From Muscardinus avellanarius (lineage: Eukaryota > Chordata > Mammalia > Rodentia > Gliridae): 64,000 bases of DNA. A model generated the notes under the pieces. It had not been told where the DNA came from. It searched no databases and saw nothing but the letters and a program-made list of their open reading frames with translations. The translations under genes and the position numbers were made by a program. Below, one piece after another: positions 22,330 to 33,044 of this stretch. The first letter of the stretch is position 1. Each line of letters begins with the position of its first letter. The stretch is from NCBI GenBank assembly GCA_963383645.1, contig OY726572.1:24683292-24747291 (forward strand). Reading direction: 5' to 3'.

Positions 22330-22680
22330 TCTAGGCATGTGGCCAGATCTGGGACTATAGGAATAAACAAGATGGATGGAGTCTCCACTCTCAGGGAGCT
22401 TTCGGTCTGATAGCAGAGCAAGACCAGGGCTACGACAGAGCAGCTTGATGATTGTCATGACAGGCCAGGGCAACGCACTGGGAGAACAGGTAGGAGGGAC
22501 ATTTAACTCAAAATCAAGGTTAGGGAAGGTAGCAGAGAGGAAGTGATGCTAAATTAAGACCCAAACGATGAGCAGAAGTCAAGGAACTGAGGAGGGTGCG
22601 GTGGGGTGAAATGGAGCATATTCTAGGCAGACACAAAGTCCAGATAAAGAGAACATGTCACATTCAAAGACCCCAAAAAA
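22330..22680 (-). mobile_element. L2-clade LINE 3' region
   Basis: 'gactataggaataaacaagatggatggagtctccactctcagggagctt' and 'agaggaagtgatgctaaattaagacccaaacgatgagcagaagtcaagg' follow the reverse complement of the L2 3' region. Strongly diverged. Confidence 0.5.
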
Positions 22681-22823
22681 CTCATTGCAATTGGATCAAA
22701 ACAGAGGCAAGGTAACAAGAGGTAATGCCAAGGAGTTAACCAAAGACAAGGGAAAGGACCGGGATGTTAATACATGTGGGTGGGTATTTCTCAGCATGTG
22801 AGGAGATGCCGCTTAAAAATAGG

Positions 22824-23030
22824 AACTTCTAGCTGGGTGTAGTGGCCCACACCTGTAATTCTAGTGCTTGGGAGGCTGAGACAGGAACATCACTGGTTCA
22901 AGATCAGCCTTAGCAACTTAATAAGACTCTCAGCCACCTAGCAAGACCCTGGTTTAAAGTAAAAGTTAAATAGGACTGGGGTGTAGCACAGAGGTAGAAG
23001 GCTCCTGGGTTCAATCCCAGTACCACACAA

Positions 23031-23116
<86 letters not shown>

Positions 23117-23122
23117 CCTTCT
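22824..23122 (+). mobile_element. B1-dID SINE with (CA)n(GA)n tail
   Basis: Body 22831-23032 ('gctgggtgtagtggcccacacctgtaattc' to 'gggttcaatcccagtaccacac'). The tail is (CA)n to about 23070 followed by (GA)n to about 23114. 'cttctag' near 22826 and 23116 may be the remains of the target duplication, putting both microsatellites inside the insertion. Confidence 0.9.
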
Positions 23123-23200
23123 AGACCTGGGTGGAGTTTGAAAATCTTCATTTTAACAAATTCTCTGAGTGAAAATTGGCACTAAAAAAAAAAAAAAAAA

Positions 23201-23422
23201 AGATAAACACACAGCCAGGCGTGGTGGCGCACGCTTGTAATCCCCGCGCTTGGGAGGTGGAGACAGGAGGATCGCGCAGGTTCCAAGCCAGCCGCGTGCG
23301 CTGGCTTAGGAGACCCTGTTTCCAAAATGAAAATGTAAAAATAGGTCTGGGAGTGTAGCCCGGAGGTAGAAGGGCTTCCAGGAACCCCAGTACCACCAAA
23401 AAAAAAAAAAAAGATAAACACC
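23201..23422 (+). mobile_element. Young CpG-rich B1-dID SINE with intact target-site duplication
   Basis: AGATAAACAC at 23201-23210 and 23413-23422 flank the element. The body has 'ggcgtggtggcgcacgcttgtaatccccgcgcttggg', 'ggatcgcgcagg' and 'agccagccgcgtgcgctgg'. The ID half has the derived sequence GGGCTTCCAGGAACCCC where most copies have the 'gccc(c)tgggttcaatcccc' block. High CpG retention and a perfect duplication indicate a recent insertion. Confidence 0.95.
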
Positions 23423-23547
23423 AATAAAAAACATTTTTAAGTCTTTGACAAGTTTCCCCACCAAAACAACATTTAAAAATGGATTCCCAAGCCACAAACA
23501 ACAATGATGAGACAATTGGGTACATTTGGACCCTGAACCAATATACT

Positions 23548-23782
23548 GAGGAATTGTTTAACTTTTTTTTTTTTTTGGTGGAACCCAGGGGCTTTCTACC
23601 TCCGGGCTATATAGCACTCCCAGACCTATTTTATATTTTATTCGGAAACAGGGTCTCACTAAGTTGCCGAGAGCCTCACTAAGTAGCTGTGGCTGGCTTC
23701 GAACCTGCGCGATCCTCCCGTCTCAGCCTCCCGAGTGCTGGGATTGCAAGCTTGCGCCACCACGCCCGGAGGAATTGTTTAA
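23548..23782 (-). mobile_element. B1-dID SINE, inverted relative to its neighbour
   Basis: GAGGAATTGTTTAA at 23548-23561 and 23769-23782 is a perfect 14-bp target-site duplication. The body contains 'cctccgggctatatagcactcccagacc', 'gttgccgagagcctcactaagtagctgtgg' and ends 'cttgcgccaccacgcccgg'. It has the older, longer B1 half rather than the deleted form of the young subfamily, but is still CpG-rich. Confidence 0.95.
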
Positions 23783-23987
23783 TTTTTAAAATGTCATAAG
23801 GTTGTATGTTTAAGACTTTTTAAAAGGTAGCCTGCAGAAATGCAGACTGAGACACTTAGGGAAGGAACAATGAACTGTGGGGAGTCGCTTCCACAACATC
23901 TGGGTGGGAGAAGGGAAGTCGTGTGTGTGTGGGGGGGTGATACAGGAAATAAAACCAGCCATGTGTGGCAAGTGAAATGCTAGAGCT

Positions 23988-24019
<32 letters not shown>

Positions 24020-24050
24020 ACGCACACGCACACGCACACACACACGCACC
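23988..24050. repeat. (CA)n/(CACACG)n microsatellite
   Basis: CA repeats with CG interruptions every six bases in the second half, giving alternating purine-pyrimidine DNA with Z-DNA potential. Confidence 0.96.
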
Positions 24051-24064
24051 CTCCACTATTCTGT

Positions 24065-24110
24065 CTGCTTCTGGATATGTTTGAAATCTTCCCTAATAAA
24101 ACAATTTGTA
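24065..24110 (+). mobile_element. L1-type 3' end stub
   Basis: 'cttctggatatgtttgaaatcttccctaataaaacaattt' resembles the terminal sequence of old L1 elements. Too short for certainty. Confidence 0.4.
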
Positions 24111-25194
24111 AAACTGAATATCCATGGGATTCATTTTTCATCTGATTCATTCATTCTGCATTTGCCCCTGAAATGTGATCGCAGAGGACGGTCCCCGCTG
24201 GAGAAGACTCTCCTTGGAGGGAAGGGTCAAAGGCGGAGACCCCTTGGAGGCAGCAGTCACATCTCACGGGGATCAGTGCTGAGATCTCTTTTTCGTTGAT
24301 CCTTTCTGCCTTTTAAATGAAAAGAAGGAAGATGTGGCTAAGTTGCCAAGTCTGAGGACAATACCTCTTCTGGATATGAACTGTCATCAGGATCGAGGAA
24401 AAATACAGGAAATTTCACAATGCATTAGAGGGAAAAATAAACATGAGATGAAATCCGGTGCGCTTGTCGTGGGCTGGCGGATCTAGAGAAAACTGGGCCT
24501 GTGCGCTCAGAACCATGGTTATAGCCTAGGGGAAAGACCTCACGGGCATAATGGGTCGTTTGCCATAGATACGGATTTCCGAGTCACAAAGCCAGTTGGG
24601 AATGTTATTAAGTACACCAAACTTTTATGCACCGAAAACATACAAATGTATTCTATAAACACTCATAAGCAGTGAGTAGGTGGCACTTGGGCGCCCTCTA
24701 GCCCTGGGGCAGAGGCCTGCAGGTCAACTGGAGAGCCTGGCCCAGCTCCCTCCCCTCCTGCTTCCCCCTGTCCCAGACTCCCACCCACCCTTGGGGATTG
24801 AATGATGAGAGGAAGGGAGGAAAACAATGGCAAGCCGGAGCCTCTTGCAGCCCAGCGGGGATTTTGGTCGGATGTTGAGTTTACCTGGAATGCCCTGGTG
24901 TTATTTTGGGAAGGCAGACATCCTATGGAAACAATGAAGTGGAAAAGAAAACAGGCAAAGCAAATGCTAGCTCGGGTTTTGCCAAACCAGCCCCACGTGG
25001 CCGGGGAGGCCCTGCAGGCCCAGGTCAGGCAGATGAGGGGCCCAGACTGTGTGTGTCCAGTTTACCAGCAAGGAATATGCAGGCTGCGGAGAGGGAAGGG
25101 TCCCTGTGAAGTTCCTAACAACTCAGTGATGAGACAGAAAGGTCCCGAGGTGCTCTGACTTGGCATCTGAGAACAGCCAGCAGGTGAGGAGACC
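24111..25194. other. Unassigned sequence with a CTCF-like motif
   Basis: Single-copy DNA, locally CpG-containing (24440-24500, 24690-24710) but not island-like. Open frames at 24802-25158 overlap in two phases and carry no recognisable domain. A CTCF-core-like string GGCTAGAGGGCGCC lies on the minus strand at 24689-24702. Confidence 0.4.
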
Positions 25195-25290
25195 CGGGCT
25201 GGGTCGGAGGCAGGGCTCTACCACTTGTTTGCTGGGGCACCTTAGGCAAGGCACTTAATCTCTTTGAGTTTCTATGTCTTCATTCAGGAG
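25195..25290 (+). mobile_element. MIR SINE
   Basis: 'gcagggctctaccacttgtttgctggggcaccttaggcaaggcacttaatctctttgagtttc' is a clear MIR core. Confidence 0.75.
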
Positions 25291-25784
25291 GTGGAGAGGC
25301 TCACAGGAGTTGACCACCACGGGAGAAGACAAATTAATGCCAGAAAGATAACATGTTTCTTACTAGGAGATTGCTGACCGATTCCTGCATCAGCATCAAG
25401 GGATTGTTTTAATATTGTGTAAACTCTGTTGTCTCTGCTTAAGTCTCCTATTTCTCAAAGGAGCAAAAATCCCATATATTCCCAGTGTGCAGCTTCTCTG
25501 GGAGCCAAGAAAGAAACATTTTCTGTATTATTCTCTTTTCTGCCAGGGTTGGGAGAAACTCTCTTCTGGCGTGGGGCTGAGCTGGTGCTGGCCGGAGCAA
25601 GCAGGAATAACTATCTTTTAAGGGTGGGACTTAGACATCTAAGTGTTTATCTCAGGTGACATTTTTTACCTTTTGGCTAGTGTGACAATATTCCCATCAA
25701 AAGGCCAGTGGAAAGGAGGAAGAGGGGGAAATCAAGTTTTAAAATAGATTGGGGACGAACATGAAAAAAAAAACAAACAAAAAA

Positions 25785-26520
25785 AAAAACAGACAGTAAC
25801 AAGTGTTGGTGCCCATGTGGGAAAATCAGCAGCCTCATTCATTGCTGGTGGGATTATAAAATGCTGCGGCCACTTCAGAAAACTTTGACTTCAGAAAAAT
25901 TTGACTTTCTTCTCAAAATGTTAAAAGTGGGGAGTTACACTTGGAAAGACCATGACCCAGCAAATCAACTCCTAAGTGTCTATCCAAGAGAAGTGAAAAT
26001 GTGAAATCACACAAAAATGTGTACATGGGTAGTCATTCACAGCAGTTTTCTTTCTATGGCCCTAAAGGTATGAACATCCCAAATATCCGCCATTTGATAA
26101 AGAGATAAATAAAAGTGGTATGCCCTTAACAAAGGAATATTATTTGACAACAAAAAAGGAATGAAGTTCTACTGCATGTGTTAACATGCATGGAACCTGA
26201 GAACTTCACGCTAAGTGAAAGAAGTCAGACACAGAATACATACAATCATTGTGTGATTCAATTTATACAAAAGGTTCAGAATGGATTTCATTGAGAGGAA
26301 AAGTTTATGAGTGACAGCCAGGGGCTTGGGGAAAGAAGAATTAAAGTGAGTGGCAGTGGGCATAGGGTTTCCTTTTAGGGTGTTGAAAATGTCTGGAATC
26401 GGTGGTGCCAGTAGCACAACTCTGTAAATAATCTAAAAAACACTGCGCTGTGCAGTTTAATGGGATGGATTTTGTAACAGGTGAATTATATCTCAATAAG
26501 GTTGTTATTTGAGAGAAAAA
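25785..26520 (+). mobile_element. L1M LINE, 3' end of ORF2 plus 3' UTR
   Basis: ORF2 end: 'caagtgttggtgcccatgtggg', 'cattgctggtgggattataaaatg', 'gtctatccaagagaagtgaaaa', 'cgctaagtgaaagaagtcagac'. 3' UTR: 'agcacaactctgtaaataatctaaaaaacactg' and 'gtgaattatatctcaataaggttgttatt'. The order is complete and collinear with mammalian-wide L1M elements. Many lesions; the copy is dead. Confidence 0.92.
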
Positions 26521-26649
26521 CAGATTGGGAACTCTCAAAAGGCAGGATGTGCTTGAAAGAACCAAAAAAGTAAAACTTGAGTCAACAAGAATTACATATT
26601 AAGAGAAATAGACATCTTGGAGAAAAGGTTACAGAGATCAGTTACTGGG

Positions 26650-26931
26650 GAGAATTTATTTCCTGGTGGTGGTGGTGGTGGTGGTGGTGGTGGTGGTGGT
26701 GGTGGTGGTGGTGTGTGTGTGTGTGTGTGTTTGGTACTGTGGATTGAAAACGGGAGTATTCTACCTCTAAGCTACACTCCCAGCCCTACTTTATTTTTTA
26801 TTTTAAAACAGGGTCTTACTAAGTTGCTGGGGGTCTTGCTAAGTTTCTGAGGCTAGCCTTGAGCCTGTGGTCCTCCTTTCTCAGCCTCCCAAGAACTGAG
26901 ATTACCCATGCCTGGCTGGCAGAATTTGTTT
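26650..26931 (-). mobile_element. B1-dID SINE with (TGG)n(TG)n tail inside target-site duplication
   Basis: gagaatttattt (26650-26661) and agaatttgttt (26921-26931) flank the unit. The minus-strand tail is (CA)n(CCA)n, read here as (TGG)n at about 26664-26713 and (TG)n to about 26730. The body from 26731 has 'ggtactgtggattgaaaacggg' and ends 'acccatgcctggct'. The TGG array gives a poly-glycine frame that is not a gene. Confidence 0.92.
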
Positions 26932-27828
26932 GGAAGAGACCCTGGGGGAGAGAAAAAGAAAGGAAGACCACCAAAGTAAGGAGGACTGAAAAGGATATGG
27001 TTCCACTGTGTGCACAGTTTGGTGTTGGGTGCAGCCTGGGATTTCCTATACATAACATACTGTTTTATAAAGTATTTTGGTTCCATGTGGCCCCTGAAAG
27101 ACATTATTTATTAGAGATTTAGTAGAAATCTGTCAAATGCAATATACCATGCTAGCTCTGTGGGGAGTCAGGAGCTGTGCCAAACTTTGACCCCCAAGAG
27201 CTACCTCCTGGCTGTCCCAAGTCCCCAGTCACTGAGCTCAGCTGTTGAAGGTTCAGGTCACTGCGTACATTCACATCCAGGCCTCCCTTTCGCCTCTCTC
27301 CCCAATCCCCAGGAACTCTGCAGAGCTACATTCTTCCCCATTGAATTTCTTAATTCAATGAATTACTTTAAAAAAAAAAAACGAATGCTCATTATTACAC
27401 ATTAGAAACCCAGGGAAAAGCAATACAGTTAATATAAAAGTGTGTCACACCAGCACTCAGGCAGAACTACTGACACACTGACCTTCATCTGCTGACCCAC
27501 AACCACAGACACACATAGGAAAGTGGAAATAGAGCTTGGGATGGACGTACAGGTTTGTATCTTGCTTTTAAAAACATCAAGTCGCTTGAGAGCAATTTTA
27601 TACACTGCTATTTTTGCTGTCTCTCTTTATGTATACATCAATCCATCCAAGTTGGAACAGGAACGAAGGCTAAAATGGGTAATAGAACACATCCACACAC
27701 AACACCGCAGAGCCAAATTTGGCATTACATGGTTTAGTGATTGGAAGTAGAAATTATTCTCAAGATTTTTATAATATTTCTTTTTTGACTTTTTAAATTT
27801 TTAATTGGCACATGGTATCTGGTGAATT
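26932..27828. other. Unassigned, mostly old sequence
   Basis: Single-copy DNA. 27400-27680 has faint similarity to an old LINE 3' region ('ggacgtacaggtttgtatcttgcttttaaaaacatc') but not enough to call. Confidence 0.4.
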
Positions 27829-28025
27829 TTTGTTTGTTTGTTTGTTTGTTTGGTACTGGGGATTGAAGTTGGGGTATTATACCTCTGAGCTACACTCCCA
27901 GCACTACTTTATTTTATATCTTGAAGTAGCATCACTCATTTGGTTGGGGCTGGCCCCAAACCTACAATCCTCTTGTCTCAGCCTCCCACGTACTGGGATT
28001 ACAGGCATGTACCACACTACCCAGT
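27829..28025 (-). mobile_element. B1-dID SINE with (GTTT)n tail
   Basis: (GTTT)n at 27829-27851 is the inverted AAAC tail. Then 'ggtactggggattgaagttggggtattatacctctgagctacactcccagc', ending 'gcatgtaccacactacccag'. Confidence 0.92.
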
Positions 28026-28794
28026 TTACCCAATGGATGCTTGATCCCCACACACCCTCATGGTCTGGTCCCCTCTCTCCATCATGTGGCTTCACCCCAC
28101 ACATGGCACATCCCTCTCCCTGCATCCCTAATGAAGCGCTGACACAGAGTGTTGGTGTAGCCAAGGTTTCCCCTTCTGTAGCAATGGTAGTGTGCTAACG
28201 ACCTTGGAGCAGAGAAGGAGCGGCCACCACTGTCTTGTTTCCTTTGCCAGTCCTGCCCAGGCTCCTCCCCAGCCATTGGAGCCTCATGGCTCTACCCACT
28301 GCCACTGCACGCCCGACAGTGTCCTCTCCTGTTCCAGGTTCTAATACCCCTCTTCTGTCACCCCTCCAGAGGAAACAGCATCCGACTGCTTTTCTTGTGG
28401 GCATCCAGAGGCCCCTCATGAATGTCCATCGCTCTAATGTGTGGAGTTATTTAGCCTCCTTGGCTCCAGCTTTCTCCCATCCAGCTTGAGTACTGGCCAG
28501 GGGAGGTGGGAGGGAAACAGAGCTGCCATCCAGAACCAAAGGGACCATGGAGTTTCAAAGCAGTCCTACCTGCGATCAGCTGGGACAAGCATCAGTCTCC
28601 AGCCTTGCACACGGTCTGGTCTCTGCCCTCCAAGGTAGAGAGGCCAGACAGGCAAACACAGCCCGACAGCTCTGTGTGGGCTCAGGTTGGCACCTGGGCC
28701 AGCCTCAAGTTTTCAACTGGAATGTTTGCATTGCGAAGGGCCAGCTCTGCTCCGTGGACCCTCCCGATGACCTGGCTGATGACATCTTGCCCTA
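28026..28794. other. Unassigned sequence
   Basis: Single-copy GC-moderate DNA with overlapping frames on both strands (60-99 codons). No signal peptide, domain or splice arrangement is convincing. Confidence 0.4.
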
Positions 28795-29235
28795 GTGTTT
28801 CCTAGTGACGCCATAACAAAATATCTCAAAGTGGGTGGAGGAGAACAATGGGAACTTACCTCTCCAGCCCTGGAGGAGAGAAGGGCAGAGTGGAGGGCTC
28901 ACGGGGCTGTGCTCCCTGCAAAAGCTTGTGCCTCTCCCAGCCCCGGAGGCTCCAGTGTGCCTTGGCTTGTGGCAGAATAACTTCTCTAACTCTGTCTTCC
29001 CATAGTCATTCCTTCTGGGTTTCACGTGTCTGTGTTTCCTATTTTCTTCTTTCTTTTTTAAAAATAGCAGTGATTGGATTTAGGGCCCACCTGTGAGAGC
29101 CTTGGAATCTCATCTTGAGAGCCTTAACTTACTGGTATCTGGAAAGACCCTATTTCCAAATAAGGTCGCATCCATGGGGAGCAATAGTTAGGACTTGGAA
29201 ATATCTTTAGAGGAGACAGGAGCCAAGTTATCACA
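28795..29235 (-). mobile_element. ERVL-MaLR solo LTR (MLT1-type)
   Basis: 'cctagtgacgccataacaaaatatctcaaa', 'ccagccctggaggag', 'gcttgtggcagaataacttc' and 'agaccctatttccaaataaggtcgcatccatggg' follow an inverted MLT1-type LTR. No internal region is present, consistent with an LTR left by recombination. Confidence 0.75.
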
Positions 29236-29799
29236 TGTGGCCAGGGGTTCCTTTAAAGGTATGGTTTATCTGTTTCATGGTTTGGAAAATGCTGTAGAGA
29301 AAGGTTTCAGAGGCAAGAGGAGGGGACGGAGGGCAGGTCCAAGGTAACTTGGTAACAAGGTAAGAAGGGGAAGAATAATCAGCAGCGGAAAGCAGGAGAG
29401 GGAAGGCCCTGGGGCCGGCCCATCCGCTCACTCCTGCTATCCCTGGAGCACCCGGACTCTCCACCACTCCACCAAAGGAGGGACAAGCAGCCAGCTCCCT
29501 CCTGAAGCCCGCAGTGGAGATGGCTGGAGAACATGCCAGAGCTTTGACTGTCCGTGGCTTTGTCTATGGAGCCCTGGCTCTCACGCCTCACTGTGGTGGG
29601 AAGAGCGGGGACTTTGAGCCTCTACGGCCCTTTCATTAGTCAGAAGTAGGTGAATACACATTGCTGGGTTGGAGTGGGGCAAAGTCAAACACCACAAGCT
29701 TAGGGTGTCTGGGGTGCTTTTCTACTACCTGTTCCTAAGCAGGCTCATAGAATTAAAATGCATCCAATTCCAAGGAGGGAGAAAGAAGGTCACTGCTAC
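29236..29799. other. Unassigned sequence
   Basis: Single-copy DNA. Nothing recognisable beyond short frames. Confidence 0.4.
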
Positions 29800-30020
29800 A
29801 GAGTAGACCCTGTGGTCAGGCTGCTGGACTCAAATTCCAGCACTGTCTCTGGCCACTGTATGCCCTTGGCCAGGGGAGGGGGACTTAACCTCTCTGAGCT
29901 GCAGGCCCTTCATCTGTAAAATGGGGTCAGTAAATGGGCCTGCCTCACCCAGGTACAAGGTATGACTGAGGTGGTGCATATAAAACACAGTGCCAAGCTC
30001 TGAGTAGATGCTCAATAGCC
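29800..30020 (+). mobile_element. MIR SINE, well preserved
   Basis: 'gtggtcaggctgctggactcaaattccagcactgtctc', 'cttaacctctctgagctgcaggcccttcatctgtaaaatggggtcag' and 'cagtgccaagctctgagtagatgctcaat' cover most of MIR in order. Confidence 0.85.
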
Positions 30021-30078
30021 CAGCTGCTACAATTAAATGGGAAAATTGTCATTATGATGTTAATTAAAAACAATAAAA

Positions 30079-30310
30079 GAGCTGAGCATGGTTGCACACA
30101 CCTATAATCCCAGTCCTTGGGAGGCTAAGAGAGGAAGATCACAGGTTTGAGGTCAGCCTCAGCAACCTAGCAAGACCCTGTTTCAAAATAAAAAAGGGCT
30201 GGCTGTGTAACTCAGTCGTAAAATGCCCCTGGGTTCAATATCCAGTACCAATAATAATAATAAATAATAATAATAATTAATAATAATAATAATAACAACA
30301 ACAACAAGAA
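30079..30310 (+). mobile_element. B1-dID SINE with (AAT)n/(AAC)n tail
   Basis: Starts 'agctgagcatggttgcacacacctataatccc'. The ID half is 'gggctggctgtgtaactcagtcgtaaaatgcccctgggttcaat'. The tail is about 60 bases of AAT and then AAC triplets. Confidence 0.92.
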
Positions 30311-30376
30311 CAAAAGGCCCCGGTTGCCTTGTTCAATGAGGTACCCCAGAAGCAAAGTTTAAAAAGTTTCCAAGGG

Positions 30377-30677
30377 TTTTTTTTTTTTTTTTTTCAGTAC
30401 TGGGGATTGAACACAGGGGTATTTTACCTCTAAACTATACCTCCAGCCATATATATATATATATTTTTTTTTTTTTCAGTACTGGGGATGGAACCCAGGG
30501 ACATTGTACCTCTGAGCTACACCCTGGCCCCATTTTTTTAAGTCTTTCTTATATTTAAGACAGGATCTCACGGAGTTGCAGAGGGCCTAAGTTGCTGAGG
30601 CTGGCCTAGAACCTGCAATCCTCTTGTCTCTGCCTCCCAAGCCCTGGAATTACAAGCATGTGCCATCACGCCCAGCT
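30377..30677 (-). mobile_element. Two stacked SINE units: lone ID half plus full B1-dID
   Basis: A T-run at 30378-30395 leads into an isolated inverted ID half ending 'ctatacctccagcc' at about 30449. A (TA)n patch and a second T-run follow, then a full inverted dimer from about 30477 to 'gccatcacgcccagct' at 30677. This suggests one SINE inserted into the linker or tail of another, or a 5'-truncated unit beside a complete one. Confidence 0.88.
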
Positions 30678-31959
30678 CTAGAGGTTACTATTTTAAGTCC
30701 TAGCAGCTCTGTAGCCCAGAAGTGCCGCAGAGGCACTGACTCCCTCTCCCCGGGGCTGGCAGTGGACTGCTCCTCTTCCAGGGCCAGCGTTCCAGCTGAG
30801 AGATAAACTCTGAATACACATTGTTCTCCAACAGGCCTGGCCCTGGCCCAGAGCATTTCCTTTCCAGCATTCCAAGAGGCAACAGTGCAAAAGATAATTA
30901 AAACTCAACTAGCGGTGGTGGTGGCTGAGAAACAGGCACTGAGCCCTGGAGTGTGGAGGAGATGGGGCATCCTGGCCTAGTAATTAAGGATGCTCATATT
31001 TGCATGGTGCAGAAGACAATTGCTAAGTTGCTAGCTGTCAGCTTGAAGGGTGTTTGCATATTTGGATTACTTATTGGCAATAGGCATCTAAGAGGCCCTC
31101 CAAATTATTTTGGAGGAATCTGCGGGAAGGATTGACAGATATCTTGCCCTACACCTCGTTTTACCCAGCCAACCCATGGAATGTCCAGAAAGTCTTGGTT
31201 TTCATGGTCTCACACATGGGCCTGGGACATGGATCAACCCTCACTCCCCCATCCATCCGTCGCTGGAAAAATGTGGAGGCAAAGAAATGAGGCATGTGAC
31301 CCAGGGTGGCAGGAAGCCAAGGTTCCAGAGCCTCCCAGATGTGTGCAGCTGTGAGTGAGCCTGACTTACTTCCCCACGGGGGTAGTAAGTGGGCCTGCCT
31401 CAGGCAGACTCTGTGACAAGACAGAGGGATGGCATCCATCTAGGCCAGGTGGAAGGAGCGAGGACATGATCAGCTCCACCCCTGAGGTCCTCCCAAGATG
31501 AGGCAACCAAAGACAAAGGCGGCTGCAGGCTGAGCCTACCCACAGCAGGGCCAGAGGGCAGTGGCAGAGTGCCAGGATTGGGGCAAGATGCCATTTTCAT
31601 TACCATCTGCCTTTTCAATATCTTTCTTACCAGTTACTGGCCCTGATAAGGACTAGATTGACGGTGGCAGGCACCTACCCAGTGCCCTGGTCTAGGCGTT
31701 GCCTGAGCCTGTCTCCCTCTTCCCCAGTCCCATCCATGCAGGCGAACAGAAACTGCCATCTTGACACTGTGGCCGTCTCTACAGACACATTGGATTGGTC
31801 TAGCTGTGTGACTTGATCTAAGACCAGGATCACATGGAGGGAGGACTTGTTTTCTACCTAGGTATCCCAAGAACAGGTGAAACTTGGAAGCTGAGGATAA
31901 TCATCTTCTGCAACTGGAAGAAGAGAAAGCCTACAGTGAGCATACAGCTAAGTCATCCT
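30678..31959. other. Repeat-poor stretch with candidate regulatory block
   Basis: 30980-31070 holds TAATTA, two octamer-like POU motifs, GGATTA and a CCAAT-type motif within 90 bp. The rest is single-copy DNA without gene signals. Confidence 0.4.
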
Positions 31960-32125
31960 GAAGTCTAATCCCGGCTCCACTGCCAACTAGCTATGTATCT
32001 TTGGGCAAATTCCTTAACCTTTCTGAGATGGTGAGTAAGAACAGGAATATGTTTTACACATGGGTGCTGAAAGGCTTAAATGAGATAATAGCCAAACCCA
32101 GAGCCTACCAATAAATGATGGTCTT
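31960..32125 (+). mobile_element. MIR SINE
   Basis: 'gtctaatcccggctccactgccaactagctatgtatctttgggcaaattccttaacctttctgag' and 'ggcttaaatgagataata' match MIR closely. Confidence 0.85.
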
Positions 32126-32904
32126 CTCTCTCTTCCTTCCTCAGCTTCTGAGCCTTAGCTTCCTTAGCCTGAACACCGTGGTCCTAACCTACTGTCTTCT
32201 TAAATACAATTGCAATTAAGCCGGGAGTTTAACTGAGCCCAGATATAATCTTTGCTAGTTTACAAAAGATTTTTAACCATGTGAATATATTTATATAAAA
32301 TAATTAATACAGTTCTGTTGCAGAAACACTTATTGAGGAACACCAAGTGACTGGTGAGTCATATTCTCACAGCAGAGGCGTGTGACATACAAACTTAAGG
32401 ACAGTTGGCAGAACCCATGGCCAAGATCATGTGATAGGATCATGCCTCTCTGTCAGTGAGAAAGCCCTTGGACAGGGCCAGGAGGGTCTGTGTTAGCAAA
32501 GCTCTCACCCGAGTGGAATGTGCTATGGGCTGCTGGGGTAGTTTCTCTCTGATCTTCAAAGAAGTCATGATCTCTCAGCTTCTCTGATGCCCTTAAAACA
32601 AGAAAAGTTACTAGAATGTTCTAGATAGGTTGTATAAAGTCATATAAACAGAGATAGCAGGGCCTTTGTATAGGGAGGGAAAGGATTTAGGGACAGTAAT
32701 CAGTCATGAGAGTAAATATGGGGCAGGCAAAGAGGTAGTGTCAGCCCACAGAGGAAAACAGGCCAGAACTGTGGACTCTTATTATCACTGGTGACCAGGA
32801 TATATTTTGCTTCGATCATGAGCCGGGGCTTATAGTACCTCAGGTTACTGGATTTCTCACTGCCTTTAATACACTTATATATATTTTAAGATGTGCCCAT
32901 TAAA
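32126..32904. other. Unassigned, AT-rich in part
   Basis: 32200-32330 is AT-rich with TTGCAATTAAG and other homeodomain-like words. The rest is single-copy DNA with nothing recognisable. Confidence 0.35.
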
Positions 32905-33040
32905 GGTGGACTTTACAGTATTCCTCAAACATATTTGACCTTTGAGATTTCTTTTTTTCATTTTTTTGAGAAGCAGCTTTCAAAACTAGTATACTAAATA
33001 ATTCACTTTTGGAAAGTATTGATTTAGACCTTACAGCACA
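32905..33040 (+). mobile_element. hAT-type DNA transposon fragment
   Basis: 'attcctcaaacatatttgacctttgagatttctttttttcat' and 'cttttggaaagtattgattta' resemble the terminal parts of a MER-class hAT element. The orientation call is tentative. Confidence 0.5.
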
Positions 33041-33044
33041 GCTG

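Noticed and set aside
23211..23412. CpG island impression
   Set aside because: The CpGs belong to a young SINE; the surrounding DNA is CpG-poor.
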